The translations under genes and the position numbers were made by a program. Source: Plazaster borealis (Eukaryota; Echinodermata; Asteroidea; Forcipulatida; Labidiasteridae). From it: 64,000 bases of DNA. A model generated the notes under the pieces. The model did not search any database and had not been told where the DNA came from. It saw nothing but the letters and a program-made list of their open reading frames with translations. This document shows positions 12,801 through 23,161 of this stretch, piece by piece; position 1 is the stretch's first letter; each line of letters starts with the position of its first letter. Location of the stretch: contig CM037470.1 in assembly GCA_021014325.1 (NCBI GenBank), forward strand, positions 7,729,147 to 7,793,146, given 5' to 3'.

Positions 12801-15800
12801 TCAAAATGAGCCTAACCTGTATCTACATAACTTGAATAGAAATGATCAATGGAAACAAATATCATTTGCTTAATTTCTATGGATGAGTGTGATGTTACAT
12901 TGGTTTATTCTAACTAATAACTTCCCCATCGCTAACATAAACATGAAACCTGCTCTGACAAAAAGCACAACTTTATTATTTAAAATGTAATTTATGAACC
13001 TTTTTTTGAACTGACTGAGACTTTTTCAAGTTTCAATCAATTTGAGGATTACATTCCATTTGATTGTTGGGAATGTGTGGCAAGCTCATATTATGCTAAA
13101 TGTAGAAACATGAAAATCTTAAGTTTGACAATTATTTCCTTTGCCAAGAATTTTGATAGAGCAGGTTGCATACACAAACTATTTTTTTTTCTAAAAAAAG
13201 AAATAGTGTGATTACACCTTCCATTTATTGATAATAGACTGTGCAGGTCTCGCGCATAACGAAAACCAGAAAACAAGAATCTTCTTTAAGTTCAATTTAT
13301 ACAAAATTAAAATACCCATAACAATTTGTTACAAAAACAATTTCAATATAATATAAAGTATATAATCAAAATAGTTTGTTAAAATTAACATTGAAACAAA
13401 AATTAGGATGCTTATTTCTTACAAAGCCCATTAACCAATCATGCCCAAATTTGTGCAAACATTACATTGGTTTTATGAAAACATAAACATCATTTGGGCA
13501 AAATCCTAAATGTTAACAAGTAACCGGAAACGGAGGTCAAGTCTTTTTTTCTGGTTTTCTTTGTTGAGTTGTTTTGTTTTGTTTACTTTCAAATGTTTCA
13601 TGGGTAAATTTTATTTTCCCAACATGAATAATTTACATTGAACTAAAAAAGTATTTGAAGAAAAAGAATCGCACACACGTAAAACTCAATATGGGTAGGA
13701 CCATCTTGGTCCCGGAAGTTTGAATACATGCGAGACTTGCACAGTCTGCAAGATCATGAAAGAGACAAATTTTACCTTTTAAATAATATATATATATGTA
13801 TAAGATGATTTTCGAGAAATTGTCAGTTTGTTATTTGTTTAAACCTCTGTCTATGAGAAAAACAAAATGTTGAAAGCAAGAGGTCATCTGTAAAAAATGT
13901 TGGAAAGAAATAATCAATAGTTTTTCCTTTCATGTAGATAATATTGTTTACATTGGGAAATCATAAAAATCTGACTTGTTGTAATGTGTAATAATTATAA
14001 TTGACCTTTTATGGTGGTTTGCAGATCCTGAGATGTGTAAACAAACCTTAGCTACAACTGACTGTCAAATTGAGTGCAAAGATGCTAATATGTCACAGCT
14101 TGCTGAGAGTCAACGCAGTAGTAACTTTGATGCTTCTAATCCTACACTGTCTACATTTCAAGGCTCCATTCCTAGACAGAGAGGGTATGTTCCTCCGATT
14201 CTATTATTGCACTACACTGATGTATAATAAAGCATTGTATACTCGGTGCTTTCCTAGTCCAGCCAAAGTAAACTTGGTTTTAAGCAGGATACATCCATGT
14301 AGAATCAAGAACTCAAAACTAATATTATTCATTATCCACTGTGCAAGAATTGCATCCTGTAAGATGGACCCTGGATTTTCTTAAGAACTGCATTGTATCA
14401 ACATGAAAATAATAGAGAGGGCAAGCAAGGAAAATAGTTGTATCAAACTGTAATGCATTATGAGAACGTCGTGTGTCCTTAACTTTGTTTGTTTCCAACT
14501 GTTTTCTTTGACATTTACTTAGTAATATATGATAATATGTACCCTTTCGTTACCGAATTTGTTGGACATAAGCAAGCGCTGGTGACCGCATTATTTGATC
14601 ACTCAAGTGTGAAGCACACATTCTTACACAACAGAAAGCTTTCGTTCAAAGGCCATTTTTACAAACTCTATTATCTCCTTGAAGATACTGGTTTACAGCA
14701 AAATAAGTAATACAAAAGTTCTTACTTATTGGATTCCCTTTCATATAATCAGAAAATTATTGAGATCGGTCAATAAATGTTATAAAGTTCTTTGGTAAGG
14801 TAAGGAAGAGGGGGTATGAGTGCAGTCAACTAAAGTCGTCTATTTTAAGGAAAGGGTTAACTAAACAGGATAGAATGTCTCAATTTTAGCTGGTCTCAAT
14901 TTTAGCTGGTTACAGTTATGTTTGAGCTGTCTATACGCTTCTGTCAATAGTATTATATCACATGTGTATTTGTAATGTGCAAGTATTATTGCTAATTGAA
15001 TGATTACTATGATTGAACCAATAGGAGTCCTGAATATGCTGTTGTGGAGAGTGAATTACACACACCTTGTTGTCAGGGTAGTTACCCCAGAGCTCCTCAT
15101 TTACTTTGTATCCATGACACTGAACCCTATGCCTCTGCTACCCTGGTATTGCCTCCTAACATACGAGAGTATGCAGCTAGGAGACAAAAATGTAGTGATA
15201 GCAGCTCCAACTCAGGCTCTGGGTACAATACCCAACCCACCGGAGTGAGAAAAACCAGTCGTTCTGGACTGGAGAATGTTGCATACAGTAGCAGTGGCTC
15301 TGGGCCACCTGCTGTACCCAAACGAGGTTAGTTCACACATTATAAAGAAAACATTCTTCTGATCTCTTTTAGTGATTTGTTAGACTACATTATAAGAAAT
15401 ATATGGCCTTGCTACTGGTTATATTGGTATTAAACACATTGTTTCTCTGAAGCACAGAAAATGTAGAGTTTTTGTTTTGAACTGGTTGGTGTTAAGTTTA
15501 TTCGGGGCATTTTTTTGTTTATGAAAAATAATGTTTTCATGAAGAGGTTATTTTTAAACATTTGTTTCATAGCAAACTGAATGGTTACAGTAATTGAGCC
15601 ATTTGTATTGACTGTTGAATGTTTTCTCTATAGATGGTAGTATGCCAAGTGATTGTCCGAGTTTGCCCAGCGATTCAGGAGCTAGCTCAGCAGGTATGTA
15701 CTCTCCATAACTTTACAATTCATCAACATTGTAGGATTTGTGCTGGATTTGTTATGTAACCATGTAAGGTACTTTTATATCAAGCATGTTCAAACCAAAT

Positions 15801-18800
15801 GTGCTTAAGGCACAGTTGAACTAAACAAAAAAAAACTTAACTTGGTTTGCACTTGACCAAGGTGGAGTTAAAATGCAGTTTGGCACTGATACTCAGAGTC
15901 CAAAAATCATGAAATTCCTTTGTTTAGTGAGAATGTAAAAAGTAATTATAAATAGTTTTACCCTGACCTTAAAATGTAACTATTTGTTCTAATTGCTCCA
16001 CTTTTTAATTTACTTTGATGTTTTCATAAAGCTTCTTTTTTAAAACCAAAATCTGTATGTAGCTTGTAGAGATGGTCCATTAATTGTCCTGTTCTAATTT
16101 TTTCACAAAAACCAAGACAGACTTTTTTGGGGAACTTCCATTGTTTATTGAATAAAGACCAAATTCTGATGAAGACCACATGAACTAAACACTAGATATT
16201 ATTGAGAATAAACGGACAAACTGCAATTGGAGTCTCCACTTCTTCCAAGATAAGATTGAAATAATTGCAAATTATTTATTTATAACTACTGATACGTTAG
16301 GTATAACACTATATAATGATATTTAGTATGATATTTAGTATTATATACCATACACACAGATTCTTGTCATTTGATTGGTGAAACATGCACCACTTGTCAT
16401 CCTTTATTTTGCCATGTATAATACCGTGATGTGCCAAAATTTAATACAGGAGTTCTATATGGATAATTATAGAATGCTTTAGACGCTTTGCAGCGTCATT
16501 TTCAAAATAAACATTCCTGCCCATTCGTCCCAATGATCACAGGGGACAAGGTTGGTGTCAACATGGAATCTTTTAGAGTGTGGGGTGGTCGAGTGTCCGT
16601 GTCTATTTTCTGTTTGTGTCAAAATGAAAATTCAAATGACAAGGGTCTATGTGCGAGTTATATAAACAACTATTAAATGCATTTCATTCAAGCATTGTTG
16701 CAGAATAATAATCAGTCGGTGAACTCTGGCTTTTCTATTTTACTCGGTTTCGCCTCGTGAAATGGAATAGTCCAGATTTTACCTTGTGATTTTATTCTGC
16801 GACAATGCACTCAAATGTATCCAATATTTGTATGTCATATCACTTGGAATATGGTCGCTACACTCTAATAACACACAATGTGATAATAATCTGTCACATT
16901 TTATCTTGTAGGGGACAGAGGAAGTAGGAAGAAGCAACGTCATAGAGGAGGCTCCAAACAACAACCTGCACGCAACTGGACTGAGTTACTGCCCCCACCC
17001 CCTGAACAACCTCCAACTGACATCGACTCACCTACTGGCACTACACCCTGCCTAGCACCCTGCTCACATGCTTCTACTAATGCACATATGAATCAAGCAC
17101 CACCCTGCTCACATGCTCCTACTAATGGACACATGGATGGGAAGTGTTGTTCATCTAGAATGCATCCACATATGGACAACGCACCTGCCCCACCTATAAG
17201 ACAACATCACTCCATGACTCCAGCATACCCCAATGACTCTCATCACACATATCCTGGGGGAGTACCATATGATAATCATGCATCACATAGACCACAACCA
17301 ACAAACTCATTGCCTAATAAACTAGGCAACAATAGGAGTGGTTCCCCTGCAGATCGCACGCAGCAATCTCGTCATGATGTACCTGATAGACCCACAGAGG
17401 CTAATCAGTTACATCCAGGGGGATCCTGTTTAGCAACAAAGCGGTTATTTGAGGATCCCAGACATGAGCAACTTGGTAAAGAGTTATTGGAGTTTAATGA
17501 TGATATGTCACAGAGTGAGATACTGTCTGATAATGACTATGCTCCAATGTCTCCTGTAAGGACAAGAACAATAACAGGTAATTAAAAAGTTCATATCAAG
17601 AATCACATCCATCAGTGTACTCCATAAGCTTTCAGAATAGATAGAAACCATACAAAATATTAGCAAACAACCAACAATACTGATCTTAAAGGGAACATTG
17701 CCTTCAGATTCGGTGCTTTTAGGCTTTAAAAGCATTTGTCATGAAATTAATTTGGTTGGAAAGATGTTTTAAAATTAAACCATAATGATTCACACATATA
17801 CAAATATCCCTCGAAATTGTGTGGTTTTCCTTTTACTTTGTGAACTAACACTGTCCGCCATTTTGTGGAACCAAATGTTTGACTCCACAAAATAACGGAC
17901 CGTGTCATGTGGCCGAGTGGTTTAGAGCATCGGATTCAAGTTCCGATGGTTAAGTCATCGGGGTGTGGGTTCGAATCCCGGTAATGACACTTGTATTCTA
18001 GAGCAAGATTGCTTCTCTTCACCCAGGGGTATAAATTGGTACCTGCGAGGGTAGAGGTTGAGATTGTGTTTGAAAAGCCTTCGGAGCGCCACGGCAGCTC
18101 GGGGCTGTATACTCCCCTGGAGCTGAGAAAGATTGGAGGAATGTTGATATTGGCCCAATGACCAGGGCATTAATGTAGTGTGCATTGATATGTTATTGTA
18201 AAATGGGCTATATAAGAACTATTTATTATTATTATTTGTTATTACTTTACGAAGTTGAAGGAAAACCACATAATTTGGAGTTTATGGTTGTGATTGTTTG
18301 TTGTAGATACAGAAGATGAGCCTGTCTATCAGCCGCAGTCACTTTGCTTATCAGAAATGGATCTTCCAGTTAGAGATGATTTGGAGACTGACATAGAGTC
18401 AGAAAGTAACTGTACTGGTAAGATTCACTTATTCCTGAAGTAACTTTAAACTACAATCAGTATGACAAAAACAATGTTATTATTTAATTGTTGTGTGCCT
18501 TGTGTAAAAAAAACAAATAATGATTTATGAAATTAAAGAAATAATGATTTTTCCCAATAACTATCTCACTAAATTTAAAAAGCACAGAGGTCACTGTGAA
18601 ATTCTAACTCTGAGCAGTAAGAGATATAAGACAACCACATTGAAAGTAGTACATTATTTGATATGATTTATTCCCAGATGCTATGCTTGGATCCTGGTCA
18701 TCAATGAATGGTAGTTCTAGCAGTGGTCGTCATAGCAGTGTCAGTGAAAGTTCTGATGGTTCATTCTTTACTGATGCTGATTTTGCTAGTGCTGTAGCAG

Positions 18801-21090
18801 CAGCAGCCCAGAGTTCGGGAATGAATGTTGTTGGCTCCACGGTCACAGATCCTCGAGCAGGTAAAACCAACAACTTTCACACTTATGAAACCATTACATG
18901 TAGACAGGATATGACTGTCCAGAGTTGGGTTTGACTTGGGTTCAACGTTTAGCCACATGTGGGTTATCCTACGTGACACTGAAACAGTACTTTCAGAGAA
19001 GGGCTAAATTAAATTAATTTGAATACCTTATTTAAAGATAATATTATATTGTTGACGTGTCCTGGCCGAGCTGTCAAGCACATTGGTTTGAGCTCTGGTG
19101 TCTCTGATCAGCAGAGTGTGGGTTCGAATCCGGGCCTTGACACTTGTGTCCTTAACCATTGTTGCTTAGTTCTGGGACAAAAAGCCACGGTCCTCTGTGT
19201 TGTGTAATGCACATAAAAGAACCCAGTACACTTATCGCAAAGAGAAGGGGTTTGCCTTGGTGTTTCTGGCAGTGGCTGCTGAATGCACCACAGCACGTTG
19301 TAAACCATTCAAAAGTGCTACATAAATGGGTCTTATAATAATTTTAAAAACCAGCTCTGCTTATCCTGTTGAAAGACAAATAATGAGCGCTGTGATATGG
19401 CCCTAGGGATGTGATAAAGCACTATATAAGAACCCAGTATAAGATATATTTGTGTGGATCTGTTAACACACTTATGTTAACGAATGAAAGGAACTTTGTT
19501 TATAGACAGTCCATTAATTTGTACATCATACAGGCTGGTAGTTCTTCAGCTGTATGAGTTTGACATCAGTTATAGGTAACTGTATTTGTCAAAACTTACA
19601 ATATAAGATGGCATTAAAAATCACAATAGAGGATTTGGTTGGAATAATGATCGATACTTTGTTTAATACTGATTAAGTTATCTTTGCTAAAAAGAGGGAT
19701 TAAGTTGGAATTAGGGGGTAACAATTGTTCACTGCATGATGAATTGGGAGAGGAACTAGCTTTTACGTTGTTTGTAATGATTGGTTTGATATGTTCTATT
19801 CAGGTAAAAAGCACAGTAGGAGAGGTTTGGTCACATCGAAAGCAGGCACTAATGGTTTGGAAGGAAGTAACTCTGGACACTATGGTTCTCATGAACACAG
19901 TCATCGGCATGGCAACCAAGGTATTTGGGTGATCATGTGTACATTCTTAAATCAGAACAAAATGCGAGGTTGATATGTCCATATGGGATATTTGAATCAA
20001 GTGCTTCAGCTAAAAGTGATAGTCAAAGGCCAAACATTGCAGCTTTCACTGATCATCTTAGACCTAAACTTCAGAACTTTTGTAAGAGAACATGTGTCAT
20101 TCCCAAATCCACTACTGCCCATTGTACTCACCAAATAGTTTTATCACAAAACTTTCCTCTGATGACAATTCAATCACTTTTTAGAAAAGGGCAGTTTCCT
20201 GTTTCCACTTGCAAAGTGCGACTTTCTAATAAATCAATAAATTGAACTGAACTCATCACATACATTTTGTTAACTTTGACTGACCATTCAGTTGTAACAT
20301 CAGTACAAATTGAAGAAATCCGTTTAGGTTTTCTAACAGTGGATTGAGAGTTGAATTCTTTTGAATCTGTGTCTCTTGAATCTTATTGTTATTGTTGATA
20401 TTCACTCATTGATGTTTGAAATGTGAGAGACATCCCTTAAAGGGAAAGTATACCTTTGGTTTTTTCGAACCGTTCGATTGTTTTAATCCTTAATATAAAT
20501 ATACAATTAAACTAACATGTGTAAATTTTATTTCAAAAGGTGGTTACGTTTTTGAGATACTGCCGAAAATCCAGAGTGGTTTTGTCCACGTAGGAAGAAT
20601 ATCAGTAATTGGAATACACAATCTGAGAAACGTATCTGACAGTAACGTTTCTCGGAACAGTAACGTTTCTCAGATTCAAATTTGTTGCGATAAAAACTGA
20701 TATCTTTTTCCATAACCACATTACTTCAAAGTAAAATTATTCTCAAAATGCTTTATACTATCGAAAGCTGCTGTACTTCTGACCAAGTAGGTTTTTATTG
20801 CCATTAATTATCAGAGTCATTACCAAACGTATACCTTCCGTTTAAAGCATATCATATTATGTCTGTGTACAGGTGGAATAAAGAGAGTAGGGGAGAGTCC
20901 ACATAGACCACCAATGACTACAGCTTCTACTCATCCAACATTACCCATTGGAGCAAGACAGCATCGAGATAAACAAAACAGTCTTAAAAAAGATCAACTG
21001 ATTCTACAAGATACCAACGATGTGGGCCTTACGGTCACTGCTAATCCTATGGCATTTGCTCTGGAGAAAAAAGAAACATTAAAAGTATAA
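599..21090 (+). CDS. robo: Roundabout (Robo) receptor, 3' part of gene (12 exons, N-terminus outside window)
   Basis: Span of the visible coding part of a Robo-family axon-guidance receptor, a single-pass membrane protein that binds Slit and signals repulsion through its cytoplasmic tail. Exons: 599-892, 8539-8700, 9234-9270, 9978-10201, 14025-14184, 15025-15326, 15634-15693, 16912-17577, 18307-18417, 18678-18860, 19804-19920 and 20873-21090. All have AG/GT borders and every junction phase matches, giving about 844 residues. Order: last fibronectin III domain, one transmembrane helix with an arginine-rich stop-transfer, then a long tail with a CC1-like tyrosine site (EPYASATL), an LPPPP site (NWTELLPPPP) and the Robo-typical block [17 protein letters not shown]. 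The Ig domains and first FN3 domains lie before position 1. No CC3-type LPPPPVPPP is seen before the stop. Family assignment is firm; the paralogue is unknown. Confidence 0.93.
1282..2770. repeat. 47-bp minisatellite, 32 units
   Basis: Thirty-one 47-bp units plus one 31-bp unit (16-bp deletion, near 1567) fill 1282-2769 exactly. The unit begins GGACTACCACGTCCAAAGGG and contains two small inverted repeats, GGAC-N6-GTCC and GGGC-N5-GCCC. Units differ mainly at three sites: CACGTCC/CATGTCC, GGCACC/GGTACC and CCTTCC/CCTACC. The long open frames over it are a by-product of the repeat, not genes. Confidence 0.97.
3820..4110. repeat. AT-rich low-complexity stretch
   Basis: Almost pure T/A sequence with TTATTA and ATATAT runs. 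The open frame over it encodes only F, I, L and Y and is not a gene. Confidence 0.8.
4318..4395 (+). repeat. tRNA-like repeat fragment
   Basis: GGCACGTTAAACCGGAGGTC followed by a B-box-like GGTTCAAATCCC and the tail TTCTTTGTTCAACCC, as in the foldback at 161-421. An (AT)n run follows. Confidence 0.65.
4690..4965. repeat. AT-rich low-complexity stretch
   Basis: Poly-T (about 20 T at 4743), TTATTA and TATATA runs; no coding potential. Confidence 0.75.
5140..7460. promoter_or_regulatory. Possible internal promoter region in the Robo intron
   Basis: CpG-richer sequence than its surroundings. A minus-strand donor lies at 5840 (CTCTCTG/GTGAGT) and a plus-strand donor at about 6851 (GAGAAG/GTAAGT), facing outward from the CpG-rich core. 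A TATATAAATT box occurs at about 7424. This would fit divergent start sites, but no transcript evidence is available. Confidence 0.25.
7778..8363. mobile_element. Inverted-repeat element (about 586 bp)
   Basis: Left end CATATCGAGTTGAGCGTCTC, right end reads in reverse complement CATATTGAGTTGAAATGTCT. Both ends also carry a GGCGC-type block just inside (AGAGGGCGCC and GGTGGCGCTC). No ORF inside, so non-autonomous. Target duplication not resolved. Confidence 0.65.
8539..8700 (+). CDS. robo: Robo exon: juxtamembrane and transmembrane helix
   Basis: 162-nt exon, in phase 1 and out phase 1. It encodes VSQPWFIATLASLM, a run of about 22 hydrophobic residues (PWFIATL to ITAWL), then WRRRQQQKQ as cytoplasmic stop-transfer. 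The QPxFIA start of the helix is characteristic of Robo receptors. Confidence 0.9.
9234..9270 (+). CDS. robo: Robo exon: small juxtamembrane exon
   Basis: 37-nt exon (ASIGKDTGVMQNT) between CTAAATACAG and GTAAGT, phase 1 in and phase 2 out. It joins the transmembrane exon to the next exon without a frame break. Its small size makes it a candidate for alternative splicing, but skipping it would shift the frame. Confidence 0.72.
9271..9977 (+). other. Robo intron
   Basis: T-rich intron with a TTA trinucleotide run (about 9420-9470) and several near-repeats of TTGATATATTTCTGGCAA (9495-9620). No gene seen. Confidence 0.6.
9978..10201 (+). CDS. robo: Robo exon: proximal cytoplasmic tail
   Basis: 224-nt exon after GATTGCAG. 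It is rich in N, T, S and G and ends with a CC0-like aromatic stretch, LEKTNYFFPNW. Two phase-1 donors are possible: GTGCGC after 10201, used here, and GTGCAA after 10177. Either joins the next exon in frame. Confidence 0.8.
10909..11796. mobile_element. DNA transposon (non-autonomous, about 888 bp) nested in a SINE-like repeat
   Basis: Perfect 13-bp terminal inverted repeats CAGAGCTGCCAAC / GTTGGCAGCTCTG, with TTCCGGATTTT repeated just inside both ends. Flanks TGCAAAGG at 10901-10908 and 11795-11802 give an 8-bp target duplication overlapping the last two element bases, or 6 bp if the perfect repeats are kept. The CAGAG termini and 8-bp duplication suggest the hAT superfamily. No transposase ORF. 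Confidence 0.8.
11518..11750. repeat. Degenerate tandem repeat, about 7 units of 30-36 bp
   Basis: Units share TTTGCACAAT ... GATCGTGCAGGAATA. It lies inside the right part of the nested transposon, as subterminal repeats often do. Confidence 0.75.
13236..13747. mobile_element. MITE, family A (about 512 bp)
   Basis: Left end AGACTGTGCAGGTCTCGCGC; right end is its near reverse complement (GCGAGACTTGCACAGTCT). Inside the right end, TAGGACCATCTTGGTCCCGG is shared with the shorter copy at 26216-26361. Confidence 0.75.
14025..14184 (+). CDS. robo: Robo exon: cytoplasmic linker
   Basis: 160-nt exon after GGTTTGCAG, donor GTATGT. It begins DPEMCKQTLATTD and ends STFQGSIPRQRG. Phase 1 in, phase 2 out. 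It is low-complexity, S/T/Q-rich tail sequence with no domain that I recognise. It is placed by frame continuity between the flanking exons. Confidence 0.78.
14185..15024 (+). other. Robo intron
   Basis: About 840 bases of AT-rich intron; nothing recognisable. Confidence 0.6.
15025..15326 (+). CDS. robo: Robo exon: CC1-like tyrosine motif
   Basis: 302-nt exon after AACCAATAG, donor GTTAGT. It contains EPYASATLVLPP, comparable with the CC1 site PYATTQLI of vertebrate Robo, whose tyrosine is a substrate of Abl-type kinases in known family members. It continues with basic and serine-rich stretches and ends PPAVPKRG. Confidence 0.85.
15327..15633 (+). other. Robo intron
   Basis: 307-base intron; nothing else seen. 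Confidence 0.6.
15634..15693 (+). CDS. robo: Robo exon: 60-nt tail exon
   Basis: 60-nt exon (DGSMPSDCPSLPSDSGASSA) between TCTCTATAG and GTATGT, phase 1 on both sides. It can be skipped without breaking the frame, so it is a plausible cassette exon. Confidence 0.78.
15694..16911 (+). other. Robo intron
   Basis: About 1.2 kb of intron. The part around 16300-16900 contains an imperfect inverted repeat with AGAATAATAATC / GTGATAATAATC-like segments. No clear element boundary. Confidence 0.5.
16912..17577 (+). CDS. robo: Robo exon: LPPPP (CC2-like) exon
   Basis: 666-nt exon, the largest of the gene. An early basic patch (RGSRKKQRHRGG) is followed by NWTELLPPPPEQPP, the match to vertebrate NWADLLPPPP, an Ena/VASP-type EVH1 ligand. 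The rest is P, H, N and S rich, with two similar APCSHAxTNxHM repeats, and ends with an acidic segment (EFNDDMSQSEILSDNDYAPM) and RTRTITG. Phase 1 at both ends. Confidence 0.9.
17687..18270. mobile_element. Palindromic MITE-like sequence carrying a SINE insertion
   Basis: The left part begins TTAAAGGGAACATTGCC and has ACACTGTCCGCCATTTTGTG with its reverse complement nearby. Its GTGTGGTTTTCCTTTTACTT pairs with AAGGAAAACCACAT found only after the SINE (about 18255-18275), which shows the SINE landed inside it. Confidence 0.5.
17904..18240 (+). repeat. tRNA-Leu-like SINE
   Basis: The head has tRNA-Leu features: A box GGCCGAGTGGTTTAGAGCA, anticodon-loop-like TTCAAGT between TCGGA and TCCGA, and B box GGGTTCGAATCCC. 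GTGTCAT and ATGACAC can pair as an acceptor stem. A non-tRNA body and a TTATTA tail follow, so this is a SINE and not a functional tRNA gene. Confidence 0.8.
18307..18417 (+). CDS. robo: Robo exon: acidic tail segment
   Basis: 111-nt exon after TTTGTTGTAG, donor GTAAGA. It encodes DTEDEPVYQPQSLCLSEM followed by an acidic run. Phase 1 at both ends, so it is removable without a frameshift. The tyrosine in PVYQP is a candidate phosphosite. Confidence 0.82.
18678..18860 (+). CDS. robo: Robo exon: FFTDADFA block
   Basis: 183-nt exon with SSSSGRHSSVSESSDG followed by [17 protein letters not shown]. This is nearly identical to the distal tail block of vertebrate ROBO1 ([20 protein letters not shown]) and is the strongest single piece of evidence for the family assignment. 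Confidence 0.95.
19050..19345 (+). repeat. tRNA-Leu-like SINE, second copy
   Basis: Head GTGTCCTGGCCGAGCTGTCA ... GGGTTCGAATCCGGGCC. Body contains CATAAAAGAACCCAGTACAC and GCTGCTGAATGC; tail TTATAATAAT. The body matches, in reverse, the sequence at 47795-48085. Confidence 0.75.
19804..19920 (+). CDS. robo: Robo exon: basic/histidine-rich distal tail
   Basis: 117-nt exon after TTCTATTCAG, donor GTATTT. It encodes KKHSRRGLVTSKAGTNG followed by a G, S and H rich run (HYGSHEHSHRHGNQ). Phase 1 at both ends keeps the frame with neighbours. Confidence 0.82.
20437..20847. mobile_element. TTAA-type MITE (about 410 bp)
   Basis: Left TTAAAGGGAAAGTATACCTT, right end in reverse complement TTAAACGGAAGGTATACGTT, both with TTAA at the edge. 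It ends about 25 bases before the last Robo exon. Confidence 0.75.
20873..21090 (+). CDS. robo: Robo terminal coding exon
   Basis: 218-nt terminal exon after CTGTGTACAG. It runs from GGIKRVGESPHRPP to the C-terminus EKKETLKV and ends with TAA at 21088-21090. No proline-rich CC3-like motif occurs here. The acceptor lies only about 25 bases past the right end of a TTAA-type MITE. Confidence 0.85.
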
Positions 21091-21342
21091 TTATTTAATT
21101 AAGAGTTTGATCATATATTTCAGATATTATTTTTTTGAAAAGCCCATCGTGTTTAAATTGTCCTGACTTTAACCAGAGCTTACATGTACAGATAAGAGCT
21201 GCATACGTTAGGAAATGAAGATAACTGAGTAGCTGAGCTTAATACTGTCAAGACTTTTATCAGACTACAGCCATCTTTGTCATATTACTTGTATACACAA
21301 TAACAAAGATGATGCTAACTATCATTTCTTTAAAGGTGACCA

Positions 21343-21482
21343 GGGGTCGATTTCACAAAACTCTTCCTAACTTAGGACTAGTCCTAGGCAATGCTAAGAG
21401 ATAGGACTAGTCTTAAGTTAAGACCAGTTACCGGTCCTAACTTCAGATAAGACTAGTCTTATCTCTTTGTGAAATCGGCCCC
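21343..21482. mobile_element. Short palindromic MITE in the Robo 3' UTR
   Basis: Ends GGGGTCGATTTCACAAA and TTTGTGAAATCGGCCCC. The interior repeats TAGGACTAGTCTTA-type palindromes. 140 bp, no coding. Confidence 0.85.
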
Positions 21483-23121
21483 AGACTATTTTCCCTTCCA
21501 GCCTCAGTTTGGTTACACTGAATTGAGGAAATCAAGAGGGCTGTACAATGAGAAAAGTCTTTAATTTTATCAGACGATATCAAGCCAACCTTGTAACCAA
21601 AGAGATGTCCAGTACTTCAAATATGTTGATTATGGCAACCTGTCTACCTCTGGGGTACAATGCTTAATGTTGTTTTAGTCCACCAAATCCTATGTATTTG
21701 AAACCATAGCTCAGACAGACATCTTGTCCCCAATACACACAGCTTCAAACTATCCTAACTTAATTCTGTGCTGTGGTTTTAAACGCAGGTGCATTGAAAT
21801 GCTGGTGGACTTACCTTAAGTAGAAAATGGAGTAGATTTTACTGGCTTAGATGAAAGTATGAATATCATTGTATACAAACATACATTAAAGATCAGTACT
21901 ACAGGCGTAGTCTGGATCTATGTGTATTTACTATCGGAGATGGATTGTTGATTATTATCAAGCAAATACAGCCAGGCTTTTGTAACAAATTAAATGGTCC
22001 CATTCTATAATCAATAAAAGTCGCTCATGTTCATTAGTATCCCTCCAATTGGCTGATCAATTTGATATCATATGGTGAGTGCACCAACTGTACTGAGTCA
22101 ACTACCATTCACTCAAATGGTTTTGTATTGTAGGATATTAAGTTTCAAACATGTTGGCTCTACCCAGCCCAACCTCCTGATGACTCATGGTTCAGTATTA
22201 TCTATGTGGTGGTTTTTATGATGAAAGTACTTTTCCAGTACAGGCAGGGTTCATTTTGTGCTTACAACATCATGGTTTCAGCTGATCAGTCAACATCTCT
22301 TGCTGTTGGAGGTTTAAACAATGTTGAATTGAAAAACAGCTGTTAGAAAATAAATTGTAGGTGAGATCCAACAATGATTGTTATGAATTAACACTATTTT
22401 TACTAGCATTAACTGTTAAAATGATCGATATTTGTAACTTGCCAATCAATTTCAAATCTTGCAAACTAAAAGAAAAAGTATATATATTTTTGTGTTTTAA
22501 AATTACTTAACAAATGTTTTGTTGTGGATTAGAGGATCTGGTGATATTTGGGATATCAGAGAATTGAAACAATACATTACCATCTCATGAATAATTCAAA
22601 CTTCAGTGATTAGATTTGATTCAAACTGAATGATAGAGGTATATTATTGGTTATGTTGACATTTCATGTTCTGTTGCCATACAGTTAGGGACATGTAGAT
22701 CTTATGTACCCATTAATACGCCAGCACTAGAGGTATCTATACAAGTTTCAGTCATGACTTTTACAAATTAACTTAGTGCTATTAACTTGATCTGTTGGAA
22801 GAAGTTTGCTCTTGTTTTACTTATGATACTTTGTCATCCTGAAAGACAACTTGATAATTGATCTTTTGGTATTGGTCTCATTTTGATCTAAGACTTGACT
22901 GTCTTTGTTAAAAGCTTCCAGGTTTTGACTGAAACAGTGAAATTTCATAAATTATTAACACATACATTTGTTTGAGAAAAAACAAGTCTGAATGTCCCAG
23001 TTCACTCTTGTATCTTCCCCAAAATGTCAATAGTTTGGGAAGACTATCTTTCCAGTTTAGATTCAAATTTGTCAACAGACATACATCAATACAAATGTTT
23101 ATGTAGTAGTGATTTCAGCCA

Positions 23122-23161
23122 GTGCTTCTGTCAGTCATACCTTTATGACTGACAGAAGCAC
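23122..23161 (+). repeat. Perfect 18-bp hairpin in the Robo 3' UTR
   Basis: GTGCTTCTGTCAGTCATA, four-base loop CCTT, then its exact reverse complement. It stands alone, without flanking transposon ends. Confidence 0.9.

Larger units (their letters stand above)
10202..14024 (+). other. Robo intron
   Basis: 3.8-kb intron containing a tRNA-derived repeat split by a nested transposon (10858-11860) and a MITE (13236-13747). The rest is ordinary AT-rich sequence. Confidence 0.6.

Noticed and set aside
17904..17995. Functional tRNA-Leu gene
   Set aside because: The tRNA-like head has mismatches in the T arm, two extra bases before the acceptor strand and a SINE body and tail after it.
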